This document shows positions 24,540 through 33,104 of a stretch of 64,000 nt of DNA, one piece after another. Under the pieces are notes generated by a model. The model saw only the letters and a list, made by a program, of their open reading frames with translations, searched no databases and was not told where the DNA came from. Within the stretch, counting starts at the first letter, position 1, and every line of letters starts with the position of its first letter. A program made the position numbers and the translations under genes. Origin of the DNA: Pseudomonadota bacterium (GTDB lineage: Bacteria > Pseudomonadota > Alphaproteobacteria > Rhizobiales > Xanthobacteraceae); assembly GCA_023404675.1 (NCBI GenBank), contig JAEYAW010000031.1:372001-436000 (forward strand), given 5' to 3'.

Positions 24540-25706
24540 GTGCGATCGCGGACGATACGGGCATGGTCCCAGATTCACACCTGGACCTCACTGGTCAGCA
24601 TGATCTTCCTGCTGATGCTGTGCATCACGGGGCTGCCTCTCATCTTCCACGAGGAGATCGACGATCTTCTCGAGACGGAGGTGACGGCACCCGTGCTGCC
24701 GGCGGGCACACCGCTGGCGTCGCTCGACCGGATCATCGCGGCGGGCCGCGCGTACGCGCCGGGACACGCCATCCTGTTCCTGAGTCTTCGCCCGCACGAC
24801 CCCGATGTTGTCGCGCTCGGGATGTCGCCCACGCCGACACCGAAACCCGCGCAGTTCAGCCGCGTGAGCATCGATGCACGGACCGCACAGGTTCTGAATG
24901 AGACAGCGCCCCGGCGCGGCGGTGTCATGCATATGATCCTGACCCTGCACAAGGATATGTTTCTCGGGCTGCCCGGCGAACTCTTTCTCGGATTCATGGG
25001 GCTGGTGGCTGCGGCGTCGGTCATTTCGGGCATCGTCATCTACGCGCCGTTCATGCGCCGGATCGATTTTGGCACGATAAGAAAGACCTCGAACCGGGTG
25101 AAGTGGATCGATCTGCACAACCTGTTCGGGATCGTCACCGTGATCTGGGTGCTGGTGGTGTTCGTCACCGGAACGATCAACACCCTCGCTATCCCATTGT
25201 ATGATCTGTACCGCGCCCAGGCGCTGCCGCCGCTCCTGAAACCGTATCAGGGCAAGCCGGTCGCACAGATCAACGCGCTCGACGACGCCGTCCGGCGGGT
25301 GCGGACGGCAAATCCGGACCGCATCGTGACATCGGTGACGATGCCGACTGCGCTGCGGAGCGGCAGCCCGCAGCATTTCGTCGTATGGACGAAGGGGAAT
25401 TCGCCCTTCACCGCCAAACTCGCCGAGCCCGTCCTCGTTGACGTCAGTTCGGGAGAGATTGTCCATGCTCCGCCAATGCCGTGGTATCTGCAGGCCCTGC
25501 AGGTCGCTCGACCGCTGCATTTTGGCGACTATGGCGGTCTTCCGTTCAAGATCGTCTGGGCCGCTCTCGATGTGGTCGCGATCATCGTCCTGGGCAGCGG
25601 ACTCTATCTCTGGGTGGCGCGCGTTTTCCGACGCAGCAGTCCGGCACCCACCGTCGGTGTAGCGCCGCCGGCGGCCGGAACCGCGCGACGCAACGCGCGG
25701 GCCTGA
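24540..25706 (+). CDS. PepSY-associated membrane protein, ferric-reductase-like
   Basis: A 388-residue inner-membrane protein of the PepSY_TM family. Four membrane helices can be seen near residues 14-36, 143-168, 190-215 and 337-360, with a large periplasmic part between. Conserved His residues occur at the membrane edges (IHTWTSLV, MHMILTLHKDMFLG, DLHNLFG, PLHFGDYGG), suitable as haem ligands. Such proteins commonly accompany siderophore receptors and are thought to reduce ferric siderophores. GTG 24540 was chosen; GGAGA lies 9 nt upstream and the gene follows the receptor by 18 bp. It converges on the ABC ATPase gene with only a 12-bp gap. Confidence 0.85.
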   Translation: MRSRTIRAWSQIHTWTSLVSMIFLLMLCITGLPLIFHEEIDDLLETEVTAPVLPAGTPLASLDRIIAAGRAYAPGHAILFLSLRPHDPDVVALGMSPTPTPKPAQFSRVSIDARTAQVLNETAPRRGGVMHMILTLHKDMFLGLPGELFLGFMGLVAAASVISGIVIYAPFMRRIDFGTIRKTSNRVKWIDLHNLFGIVTVIWVLVVFVTGTINTLAIPLYDLYRAQALPPLLKPYQGKPVAQINALDDAVRRVRTANPDRIVTSVTMPTALRSGSPQHFVVWTKGNSPFTAKLAEPVLVDVSSGEIVHAPPMPWYLQALQVARPLHFGDYGGLPFKIVWAALDVVAIIVLGSGLYLWVARVFRRSSPAPTVGVAPPAAGTARRNARA

Positions 25707-25718
25707 GGACGCGACGCT

Positions 25719-26507
25719 CTATCGGTTCACCTCGCGCTGGAACACCTCCAGCGTATGCGCCTTGGTCGTCACGAAGTCGGGCGTCGAGAGCGTTGAGATG
25801 GTGCGCGGCCGGGCGACCTCGAACGGAATGACTTCCGCGATCTGGGTCGGCCGTTTGGTCAGCAGCAGCACGACGTCAGCGAGAAAGATCGCTTCCTCGA
25901 TATCGTGCGACACCAGCATCATTGTCGTGCCCCGCTCGATGAAGACCTGCTGCAACTTCTCGCGGATGAACAGCGTCATCTCGTAGTCGAGCGCCGAGAA
26001 CGGCTCGTCGAGGAACAGCACTTCCGGCTCCGGCACCAGCGCGCGCATGATCGAGACCAGCTGCTGCTGGCCGCCGGACAGTTCGTAAGGATAGCGGTTG
26101 AGATCGAATTTCACGTCGAAGGCGGCAACGATCTTCTCGACCCGACTGTCCACCTCCGCCCTGCGCATGCCGGCGAGCGACAGCGGATAGCGGATGTTGT
26201 CGATGGCCCGCTTCCATGGAAACAGCGCATCGCGATAGTTCTGGAAGACATAACCGATGGTGGTGTCCTTCAGCGTCTTGCCGTCGAACAGGATTTCGCC
26301 CCGCTCATACGGCGTCTGGCCGGAAATCATGTTGATCAGCGTCGACTTCCCGCACCCGTTCGGGCCGAACACCGTCACGATCTTGTTGCGCGGGATATCG
26401 AGATCGAAATTGCTGTACAGCGGATCGGCTCCGAAGGTCTTGCACAGCCCGCGGATGGTGATCGCCGGCCAGGTCCGGTGATTGCGCTTTGCCACAACGT
26501 CGCTCAT
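25719..26507 (-). CDS. ABC transporter ATP-binding protein, NitT/TauT type
   Basis: A 262-residue cytoplasmic ATPase energising uptake. Walker A is GPNGCGKST (residues 49-57), the Q-loop is GYVFQNYRDALFPWK, the signature is LSGGQQQLVSIMRAL, Walker B is VLFLDEPFSALD, and the switch His is in LVSHDIEEAIFLAD. This matches the SsuB/TauB/NrtD group. Its start codon shares one base with the permease stop (TGATG), so the two are translationally coupled. It is the last gene of the leftward operon amidase, binding protein, permease, ATPase. Confidence 0.93.
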   Translation of the reverse strand: MSDVVAKRNHRTWPAITIRGLCKTFGADPLYSNFDLDIPRNKIVTVFGPNGCGKSTLINMISGQTPYERGEILFDGKTLKDTTIGYVFQNYRDALFPWKRAIDNIRYPLSLAGMRRAEVDSRVEKIVAAFDVKFDLNRYPYELSGGQQQLVSIMRALVPEPEVLFLDEPFSALDYEMTLFIREKLQQVFIERGTTMMLVSHDIEEAIFLADVVLLLTKRPTQIAEVIPFEVARPRTISTLSTPDFVTTKAHTLEVFQREVNR

Positions 26508-27298
26508 CAGGCCCGCCCGCTCCAGTGCACAATCCGCTTGTCGATGATGAGGAAGATCAGGTTGAGCAGATAGCCGAGCACGCCGGCCGCCAGAATGGAG
26601 GCATACATCTCCCGCACATTCATGATCTGCTGGGCGTTGATGATGCGCTGGCCCAGTCCATCCTCCGAGCCGATGAACATCTCGGCGACCACCACGATCA
26701 CCAGCGCGAGGCTGATGCCGCTGCGCAGACCCACAAAAGTCTGCGGCAGGCTTTCCCAGAGCAGTACGTCGCGAAACACCTGAAACCTGCTCGCGCCCAT
26801 CACCGAGGCGGCCATGATGCGCGTGCGTTTGGCGTTCATCACGCCATAGGCGCTGTTGAACAGGATCACCAGCACGGCGGCGAAGGCGGAGATCGCCACC
26901 TTGTTGAAGTCGGAGATTCCGAAGATCAGCATGAACAGCGGAATCAGCGCGCTGGAGGGCGTCGAGCGGAAGAAGTCGATCAGGAACTCGACGCTCCGGT
27001 ACAGATTCTCGGACGAGCCGAGTGCCACGCCGAGCGGCACACCGATCACGGTGGCGATCAGAAACGCCTGAATGGTGCGGTTCAGCGTCATGCCGAAGTC
27101 ATAGAAGATGGCACCGCTCGCCATCACCGACCACAGATACTGCAGCGTCGCCCACGGCCCCGGCAGCAGGATCGGATTGACCGCGCCGCTGCGCACCAGA
27201 AGATCCCACGCGGCGATCAGGAGCACGGGGCCGACCAGAGGCAGCCACACCCTCCGGCTGTCCCAGATCCGCGATAACGAAACAGCTTGCCGCGTCAT
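26507..27298 (-). CDS. ABC transporter permease, NitT/TauT type
   Basis: A 263-residue inner-membrane permease with about six helices. The cytoplasmic EAA-like loop GASRFQVFRDVLLWESLPQT (near residues 165-185) contacts the ATPase. ATG 27298 was chosen with GGGTGA 6 nt upstream; GTG 27307 would add three residues. It lies 62 bp after the binding-protein gene and overlaps the ATPase gene by one base. Relatives import sulfonates, nitrate, pyrimidine precursors or other small anions; the substrate here is not determined by sequence. Confidence 0.92.
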   Translation of the reverse strand: MTRQAVSLSRIWDSRRVWLPLVGPVLLIAAWDLLVRSGAVNPILLPGPWATLQYLWSVMASGAIFYDFGMTLNRTIQAFLIATVIGVPLGVALGSSENLYRSVEFLIDFFRSTPSSALIPLFMLIFGISDFNKVAISAFAAVLVILFNSAYGVMNAKRTRIMAASVMGASRFQVFRDVLLWESLPQTFVGLRSGISLALVIVVVAEMFIGSEDGLGQRIINAQQIMNVREMYASILAAGVLGYLLNLIFLIIDKRIVHWSGRA

Positions 27299-27360
27299 GC
27301 ATTTCACCCAAAGGGGCCGGCGATCGAATCGGACCGCCGGCCGCCGTTGTCAAATCGTTA

Positions 27361-28377
27361 TCAGGCCTTGAAGCCCATCGGCTCCGCGCTCAGCTTCTGC
27401 GGCACGATCTTCTTCTCGAAGAACAGATCGAACAGCTTCTGCATCGCGGCCCAGTCGTCTGCCGACATCTCGCTCGACATGCGATAGCCGGACAGCGGCA
27501 CGTCGTTGATCAGACCATCGTCGATGGCGGTATAGCCCTTCAGATATTGGTTGGCCGGGATTCCGGTCGTGCGCACATATTCGACGCCCTTGGCATAGGC
27601 GGCGACAAGATTTTTCGCGGCCTCAGGATTGGCCGAGATGAACGCCGAGCGCAGCGATGCCGCGCCGCCGAACCACGGCACCTGCGCGCCGCCCAGCACG
27701 TATTTGGAAACAACAGCGGTTTCGAGGATCTTCGAGATGCCCTGCTTGCCGCCGATCACTGCCGTCGGCTCAAGAACATAGGCAGCATCGATCTGGCCGG
27801 CGGCCAGCGCGGGCAACAACTGCGTACCCGGCAGTTCGGTCACCTTCGGCGACGGAACGCCGGCATTTTCAAGGATGGTCCGCGCCAGCACCACGTTGTT
27901 GATGCCGGGTCCGCAGGCATAGCGCTTGCCTTCCAGTTCCTTGATGCTGGTGATCGTGCTGTCCTTCGGCAGGATGATATGGTCGATCACGTGGGTCGCG
28001 TTCGCGAAATTGATGCAGAACAGCTTGATGGATCCCGGTGACTGCGCATCCCCCAGCGCCAGCGCGGGCGAAGACGTCCCGGTCGCCGAGCCATCGATGC
28101 GGCCGGCGATGATCGCTTCCACCACCTGATTGGGGCCGGCGAACTTCACCGCCTCCATGTCGATGCCGGCTTCGGCGAAATAGCCCTTCTCGATCGCCGA
28201 GAAAAACGCAAGGCCGCCGGCGATCGGCCAGTAGCCGATCTTGGCCTTGACCTTCGTCTGGGCGATGGCGGGCATCGCCAGCGATGCGCCTGCGGCAGCG
28301 GTGCCCGCAAGCAGCGTGCGGCGGGAGATCGGCGCACCGCGGCGTTCAGAAAACGTGGTCTTGGTCCGGTCGGTCAT
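27361..28377 (-). CDS. ABC transporter substrate-binding protein with Tat signal (NMT1/SsuA-like)
   Basis: A 338-residue periplasmic binding protein. The N-terminus has a twin-arginine signal (ISRRTLLAGTAAAGASLAMP-AIAQ), so it is exported folded. The mature protein begins KVKAKIGYWPIAGGLAFFSA and has the SsuA/ThiY two-lobe features: EKGYFAEAGIDMEAV, ELEGKRYACGPGINNVV, and ALAAGQIDAAYVLEPTA. ATG 28377 follows AGGGGACTTGAG. It stands between an amidase gene and the permease and ATPase, so the ligand may be an amide-containing compound, but this is inference from context. Confidence 0.92.
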   Translation of the reverse strand: MTDRTKTTFSERRGAPISRRTLLAGTAAAGASLAMPAIAQTKVKAKIGYWPIAGGLAFFSAIEKGYFAEAGIDMEAVKFAGPNQVVEAIIAGRIDGSATGTSSPALALGDAQSPGSIKLFCINFANATHVIDHIILPKDSTITSIKELEGKRYACGPGINNVVLARTILENAGVPSPKVTELPGTQLLPALAAGQIDAAYVLEPTAVIGGKQGISKILETAVVSKYVLGGAQVPWFGGAASLRSAFISANPEAAKNLVAAYAKGVEYVRTTGIPANQYLKGYTAIDDGLINDVPLSGYRMSSEMSADDWAAMQKLFDLFFEKKIVPQKLSAEPMGFKA

Positions 28378-28440
28378 CTCAAGTCCCCTCTGGCAAGAAA
28401 AACCTATCACCAACGTTGATCCCGGCGGGCCGGGCCCATC

Positions 28441-29616
28441 TCACGCGCGCGCGCCGGTGCGTGCGAGCGCAGCAGCAAGAGCGAGCAGACGTTCGTCCTG
28501 TCCGCGCGGCGCGATGACGGAGAGCCCCAGCGGGCAGCCGTCGATGGTGCCGAGCGGCATGGAGATCTGCGGCAGGCCGGCATGACCGGCCAGACACAAC
28601 ACCTCAAGGCTCCGCGCGCGGAACGCTTCGAGATCGGCGGCCGGCGTGCCGCGCAGCGGCGCCGCGCCCGGAGCCGTCGGCAGCAGCAGAAGGCCGTCGT
28701 CGCCCAGCAGTGCATCGAGACGCTGGCGGATTTCACCGCGCAGCGCCCGCGCAGCCGCCACCTCGCCCGCATCCATGGTCGCGGCCGCCGCGAAGCGCTC
28801 GCGCACGCCCGGCCCGAACGATGGCTTCACCTGCGTGACCCATGCGCCATGCGCGGCCCACACCTCGCTCGATTGAATGACGCGGAAGGCGTCGCGCCAA
28901 ACAGGCAGCGCGCCGTTGGCGACATTGATGCGCTCGGTCGGACAGAACAGCGAAACCGCGCCACCGAGCGCGCCTTCAACCTCGGGGCCGACCACCTTGA
29001 ACAGGTCGTCCGCGATCATGATGCGGCCGGACGATGCCGGCTCGCGCCAGTCATCGAACAACTGGCGGCCGACACGCATCATCAGCTCGCCGTGGCGCGC
29101 GAACCAGCCGACGGTGTCATAGCTCGGCGCCAGCGGCACCGCACCGGCCAGCGAAATACGCCCGTGCGTGGTCCGCATACCGAAGATTCCACAGTAGCTC
29201 GCCGGCAGGCGCACCGAGCCGCCGGTATCCGAGCCGATGGAGAAATCGACCACCTTCCCCGCAACCGCGGCAGCCGATCCCGACGACGAGCCGCCGGGAA
29301 TGCGGCCCGGCGCATTCGGATTGAGCGGAGTGCCGTAGTGGTGGTTTTCGCCGTTCAGGCTCCATGCCAGTTCGTCGGTGTGCGTTTTGCCGACCATCCG
29401 TGCGCCGGCTTCGAGCAGCCGGTCGACGACGGGCGAACTCACCTGCGGAACGGCGTGACTCGCCAGCCACTCCGGGCTTCCCGCTCCGGTCGGCAATCCC
29501 GCGACGTCGAAAAAATCCTTCACCGCGAAGGTCAGGCCGGCCAAGGGACCGGCCGTATCGCGAACAATCTCGACGCGCCCATGCGCGACGAATGCGCCGA
29601 GACGGTCATCAAGCAC
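28441..29616 (-). CDS. Amidase (amidase-signature family)
   Basis: A cytoplasmic hydrolase of 391 residues, somewhat shorter than the common 450-500, that should cleave an amide to acid and ammonia. The Ser-cisSer-Lys triad can be placed: Lys in FAVKDFFDV (about residue 33), cis-Ser in IPGGSSSGSA (about 110), and nucleophilic Ser in GSDTGGSVRLPA (about 134). It begins at GTG 29616 and leads an operon with a three-part ABC importer 63 bp downstream. This suggests a system that imports an amide or amide-like nitrogen compound and hydrolyses it, controlled by the TetR gene upstream. Confidence 0.9.
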   Translation of the reverse strand: MLDDRLGAFVAHGRVEIVRDTAGPLAGLTFAVKDFFDVAGLPTGAGSPEWLASHAVPQVSSPVVDRLLEAGARMVGKTHTDELAWSLNGENHHYGTPLNPNAPGRIPGGSSSGSAAAVAGKVVDFSIGSDTGGSVRLPASYCGIFGMRTTHGRISLAGAVPLAPSYDTVGWFARHGELMMRVGRQLFDDWREPASSGRIMIADDLFKVVGPEVEGALGGAVSLFCPTERINVANGALPVWRDAFRVIQSSEVWAAHGAWVTQVKPSFGPGVRERFAAAATMDAGEVAAARALRGEIRQRLDALLGDDGLLLLPTAPGAAPLRGTPAADLEAFRARSLEVLCLAGHAGLPQISMPLGTIDGCPLGLSVIAPRGQDERLLALAAALARTGARA

Positions 29617-29917
29617 GATCAGGCACCTTCATGATTGCACCGGCGCGGCACCGCGCGGCGACCTCGGACAACATCGGCACTTCCCGATCACTCCCACGTT
29701 CCGCATGGACGCGCGCGACCATAGCGCCGGAACAACGTCAGCCCTCCGCAGCCGCCAAAACCGATCGGTCCAATCAGAAAGCAAATAAATACTTGCATCT
29801 GAAGTTTCGTTGATCAACAGGGGGATATGCGAAAAATATGGGCGAACAACGCTCATATTTCGGGCCGCGCGGCACGATACCGGCAAGCCCGAAGCCCGGC
29901 CCGAAGCCCGACGCTCG
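29617..29917. promoter_or_regulatory. Promoter region of the amidase/ABC operon
   Basis: A 301-bp gap, locally A/T-rich (29775-29850), with a perfect 10-bp palindrome GTTGATCAAC at 29809-29818. The leftward operon promoter should be here, and the palindrome is the best candidate for a binding site of the TetR protein encoded next door. No gene is seen. Confidence 0.45.
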
Positions 29918-30616
29918 CTAGCTGGTGCCTTGATACGGTGTCGTCAGGTAACTGAGGATGATCGTCACCACCTGCTCGCGCCGCTGCGCCAGCCATTCAG
30001 GCGCGCCAAGGTCCGAGCGGAACATCACGGATAGTGTCTCCCGCTGGGCGAGATGGGTGATGCAAAGAGCCAGGATCGTTACGTAAAGATCCATCGGCGT
30101 GGTCAGCACGCGAAACATGCCGCTGTCGCGACCGCGCGTCAGCAGATCGCTCACGGCCTCGACCAGGGGAAAGGTCGTGTCCGAGACCATCGGCAAGTCC
30201 CGCACGAAGCGGCCGCCGATCATGTTCTCGTTGCGGATGATGGACACGAACTGCGGATTGTCGCGCAGATAGTCGAATGTGAACTCGATCAGCCGCCGCA
30301 TACCCTCCACGGGAGCGAACGAACGCAAATCGAGATGACGTTCGAGCGTACGGATGCGCGTATAGGTGTCTTCGAGGGCGGCGAGATAAAGCTCTTCCTT
30401 GCCGCCGAAATAGCGATAGATCATCTGCACGTTGGCTTCGGACGCCTGCGCGATCCGGTCGATCCGCGCGCCGGTGAAGCCCTCACGCGCGAAAGCCTCG
30501 CAGGCGGCCTGCAAGATGCGTTGCCGTGTCGCCCCGGCGTCGCGCCGATGCTGCAGTGCAGACTTCGGCGGGGCTGTCTTTCTGCTGGGCCGTCTGGTCT
30601 TTGGCTTTGTCGTCAC
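29918..30616 (-). CDS. TetR family regulator, RutR-like
   Basis: About 232 residues. A basic N-terminal tail (KPKTRRPSRKTAPPKS) precedes a TetR helix-turn-helix, TRQRILQAACEAFAREGFTG then RIDRIAQASEANVQMIYRYF (roughly residues 25-75). The C-terminal domain (EGMRRLIEFTFDYLRDNPQF, RNENMIGG, SDLLTRGRDSGMFR) resembles the RutR/YcdC ligand domain, linked in known members to pyrimidine or nitrogen metabolism. The start is uncertain: GTG 30616 is used, while the frame stays open to 30769 with unlikely sequence. It lies directly upstream of the amidase/ABC operon in the same direction and is its probable regulator. Confidence 0.85.
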   Translation of the reverse strand: MTTKPKTRRPSRKTAPPKSALQHRRDAGATRQRILQAACEAFAREGFTGARIDRIAQASEANVQMIYRYFGGKEELYLAALEDTYTRIRTLERHLDLRSFAPVEGMRRLIEFTFDYLRDNPQFVSIIRNENMIGGRFVRDLPMVSDTTFPLVEAVSDLLTRGRDSGMFRVLTTPMDLYVTILALCITHLAQRETLSVMFRSDLGAPEWLAQRREQVVTIILSYLTTPYQGTS

Positions 30617-30785
30617 GCCCAGTATCGTCTCCACGGCCGGCCGCTGTTGCGAGCGAAACTCCCGACGGTCCGGCCATGCTTCATCGCATCCGCCCCGCCC
30701 CCTCGACAAGACGGCTCTCGGCCGGTCTGTGGACAGGCGGGCCCGCTGCACCGAGGCCGTCGCCATCACCCGCCGTCCGATGCAT

Positions 30786-31430
30786 CTAGTATCGGAGCAC
30801 GCGCCAGCCGATCAGCGCACCGGCGGCTCCCGCCAATCCGATCGCCAGCGTGTACCAGGTCGCGACGAACAGCGGCGAATCTTCCACGCAGTGCATCGCA
30901 TAGAGCGTGGCCGCGAGTCCTCCCGCCATCAATCCCGCGAGCAGGCCAAGCAGCGCGGGATAGCTGGTTGCTCCCCTGCGCAGAGCGAACAGCGCAGCCG
31001 CCAGCAGCGGCAGCGCGAGTGCGGGAATGGCCGTCACGCAGACAAGCGCATTCGCGCCCACCAGCCGCGCAATCCACGAACGCTGCGGATTCGACATCGC
31101 CTCCCCCGCGATACCCGCCGACAGCACGCCAAACGGCAGCACCAGCCACCACCCGAGCCCGTCGAGCCGCGCATCCGGCCGCGACAGGCGCAGGGCGAGG
31201 ACAATCGCCGGAATCGCGAGAGAAAGAGTCACCACGAATTTCAGATCGAAGAACGGATTGTGCATCGCGTCCCGGATATCAGGCCGCATGCCGAGCCCGG
31301 CCATGAACAGCGCAATCGAAAACGGCGCTGCAATCAGCAGCGCGACCGGCAACCATTGATCGACAGTCCGAACGCGCACGGCGCGATCCGCGACAAGTCC
31401 CTCGATCAGATCGTTCGTATCCATCCGCAT
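30786..31430 (-). CDS. nrsF: NrsF-type (DUF1109) membrane anti-sigma factor
   Basis: A 214-residue inner-membrane protein with six hydrophobic helices (around residues 26-45, 63-82, 92-110, 122-148, 155-175 and 185-205), the expected size and topology of NrsF/DUF1109. A short N-terminal cytoplasmic part (MRMDTNDLIEGLVADRAVRV) precedes helix 1. In Caulobacter NrsF holds the ECF factor SigF and releases it under heavy-metal or oxidative stress, with two Cys involved; here Cys occurs near residues 131 and 184. It starts 2 bp after the sigma gene, with GGGGAGAATAAG just before the ATG. Confidence 0.88.
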   Translation of the reverse strand: MRMDTNDLIEGLVADRAVRVRTVDQWLPVALLIAAPFSIALFMAGLGMRPDIRDAMHNPFFDLKFVVTLSLAIPAIVLALRLSRPDARLDGLGWWLVLPFGVLSAGIAGEAMSNPQRSWIARLVGANALVCVTAIPALALPLLAAALFALRRGATSYPALLGLLAGLMAGGLAATLYAMHCVEDSPLFVATWYTLAIGLAGAAGALIGWRVLRY

Positions 31431-31431
31431 C

Positions 31432-31977
31432 TTATTCTCCCCGCATTTTGGCGGCGAGGCCGGTGAGGGCCCGGTGCAGCGCAACGCGCACCGCGCCCTC
31501 GGTCATCGACAGACGTCCCGCGGTCTCGCGGATCGACTGTCCCTTCACCGCGACGGCGGTGAGCACGTCGCGCTGTCGCTGTGGCAACATATCAAGCTGC
31601 GCCGCGACCTCGGCGGGTGCGGGCTGGTCTGCCGTCGGCGCATCGGGCAGCGTCTCGGCGAAGTCGTCGATGCTGACGAACACCCGGCGGCCGCGACGCC
31701 GCAGCGCGTCGATCAGCTTGTTGCGCGCGATCGCGAACAGCCACGGCGCGAACGGCGCATCCGACTTCCAGGTGTGCCGTTTCAGATGCACGGCCAGCAG
31801 AATGTCCTGCACGATGTCCTCGGCCTGATCGACAGGTTGACCGGCACGCGCCAACCCGCGCCGGGCCGCCGCACGCAACACGGGGGTCACGGACCGCAAC
31901 AGCGCGCGGTAGGCACCGTCGTCGCCTGCATTGGCCGACCGCATCAGGCCGGTCCATTCCTTGTTGCCGCCGCGCAC
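31432..31977 (-). CDS. ECF RNA polymerase sigma factor (SigF/ECF16-like)
   Basis: A 181-residue extracytoplasmic-function sigma factor. Region 2 contains AEDIVQDILLAVHLKRHTW and PWLFAIARNKLIDALRRRGR (about residues 50-100). Region 4 contains LPQRQRDVLTAVAVKGQSI and RETAGRLSMTEGAVRVALHR. A linked NrsF-type anti-sigma places it near Caulobacter SigF. GTG 31977 is preferred because AGGAG (31983-31987) lies 5 nt upstream; the longer frame from ATG 31995 would overlap a possible -10. A TGTAAC-N16-CGTAAT sequence upstream may be a self-recognised promoter. Confidence 0.88.
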   Translation of the reverse strand: MRGGNKEWTGLMRSANAGDDGAYRALLRSVTPVLRAAARRGLARAGQPVDQAEDIVQDILLAVHLKRHTWKSDAPFAPWLFAIARNKLIDALRRRGRRVFVSIDDFAETLPDAPTADQPAPAEVAAQLDMLPQRQRDVLTAVAVKGQSIRETAGRLSMTEGAVRVALHRALTGLAAKMRGE

Positions 31978-31993
31978 TCGCGCTCCTGTCACC

Positions 31994-32021
31994 ATTACGG
32001 CCGGGAGCCGCGTTTGTTACA
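31994..32021 (-). promoter_or_regulatory. Possible autoregulated ECF promoter
   Basis: Reading leftward, TGTAAC (32021-32016) and CGTAAT (31999-31994) are separated by 16 nt. It resembles the GTAACC-N16-CGAA promoters known for Caulobacter SigF, but the -10 match is imperfect and the leader would be only about 10 nt. Confidence 0.35.
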
Positions 32022-32241
32022 TGCGCCGCCCGCTGGCGGCTGACAATGCCCCGCTCAGTTGCCATGGCCATGTTGCGAGCCCCGCCGAAATCCGGGAGAT
32101 CGACCGCAAAACTCATTCAAACTATTGATATTACTTTGTTTTCAAAATTTCACGAAAGAATCCGCTTTTTCGCCCCGGTCTGGCCAATTCCGGCGCGCTT
32201 CCATTGCGCCCGAACAGGGTGGCAACAGGGGATGATTGCCA

Positions 32242-33015
32242 ATGACGATCCGGGCGCTCGGACGCGCCGCAACGCTCGTTGCGGCCGGCTTTCTGGTTTG
32301 GTGCGCAACGCCGGCGCAGGCTGCATGCAACGCGAACGACACCTCGACATGCGAAAGCGACGCGGCCCAGACCTCCCCCGCCGCAACCCAGCTGGCTCAG
32401 GCCGAAAATCCCGGCAAACCGATCAATCTCAAGAAATTCACCAAACGCTCCGAGAAGACGAAGCGCCCGCGCGCTTCGCAATCCCGCGCGGCGCGGAAGT
32501 CCGCCGTGCCCCAGGATCGGCAGAACAAGAGCGAGGCTGCGGCCGACGACACCGTGTTGAAGGAACCCAGCCCCGGCGCGACGGCTCGGGCAGAAACCTC
32601 CAGCCCGTTCGATGGCAAGCCGCATGATGTCGCCGCACCCGCAGGCGTTATTCCGCTTCCGTCCGGCATCGCGAATGCCAATGCGCAACTCTACGGCGCC
32701 GACGCGCCGGCTCATTCGGTGCCAGTTTCAGACCCACAGTCGCCCGTCGCTCACGCTCCCGAGTCCGACGCGCCCGCGCCGGCCGCCGAACCCGATTCAT
32801 CCATCGTCGCCGCGGACCAGTTGAACGATCTCGACAAGGCGGCAACCGCTGCGCCGGCGGCTCCGGTCGCGGCCATGGCGGTCGTCGATTCCTCTGCGCA
32901 GATGGCCAGCAGCAACGATGCGACGTGGGAAAAGACCTCCACCATCGGCAAGATCTTCATCGCGGTCGGCGCCTTGCTGACGCTGGCGTCGGCGGCCCGC
33001 ATGTTCATCGCCTGA
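32242..33015 (+). CDS. Ala/Pro-rich exported or membrane-anchored protein of unknown function
   Basis: A 257-residue protein that I do not recognise. It has a signal peptide (MTIRALGRAATLVAAGFLVW to about residue 28, ending AQA), a Cys pair at CNANDTSTC, a basic segment (KKFTKRSEKTKRPRASQSRA, residues 65-85), a long disordered Pro/Ala/Ser/Asp-rich middle, and a single C-terminal membrane helix (IGKIFIAVGALLTLASAARM). This suggests a periplasmic linker anchored at its C-terminus. ATG 32242 follows AGGGGATG; a TTG six bases earlier is possible. It diverges from the ECF sigma gene, leaving about 260 bp of shared promoter region. Confidence 0.65.
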   Translation: MTIRALGRAATLVAAGFLVWCATPAQAACNANDTSTCESDAAQTSPAATQLAQAENPGKPINLKKFTKRSEKTKRPRASQSRAARKSAVPQDRQNKSEAAADDTVLKEPSPGATARAETSSPFDGKPHDVAAPAGVIPLPSGIANANAQLYGADAPAHSVPVSDPQSPVAHAPESDAPAPAAEPDSSIVAADQLNDLDKAATAAPAAPVAAMAVVDSSAQMASSNDATWEKTSTIGKIFIAVGALLTLASAARMFIA

Positions 33016-33104
33016 TTGTTCCGGACCGGACTTGCGGTCATCCCCGCGAGGAGGCAGATTGCGCCCGCCGCAGGTGACGGCCAATATATTTTCCGGGAGC
33101 AATC

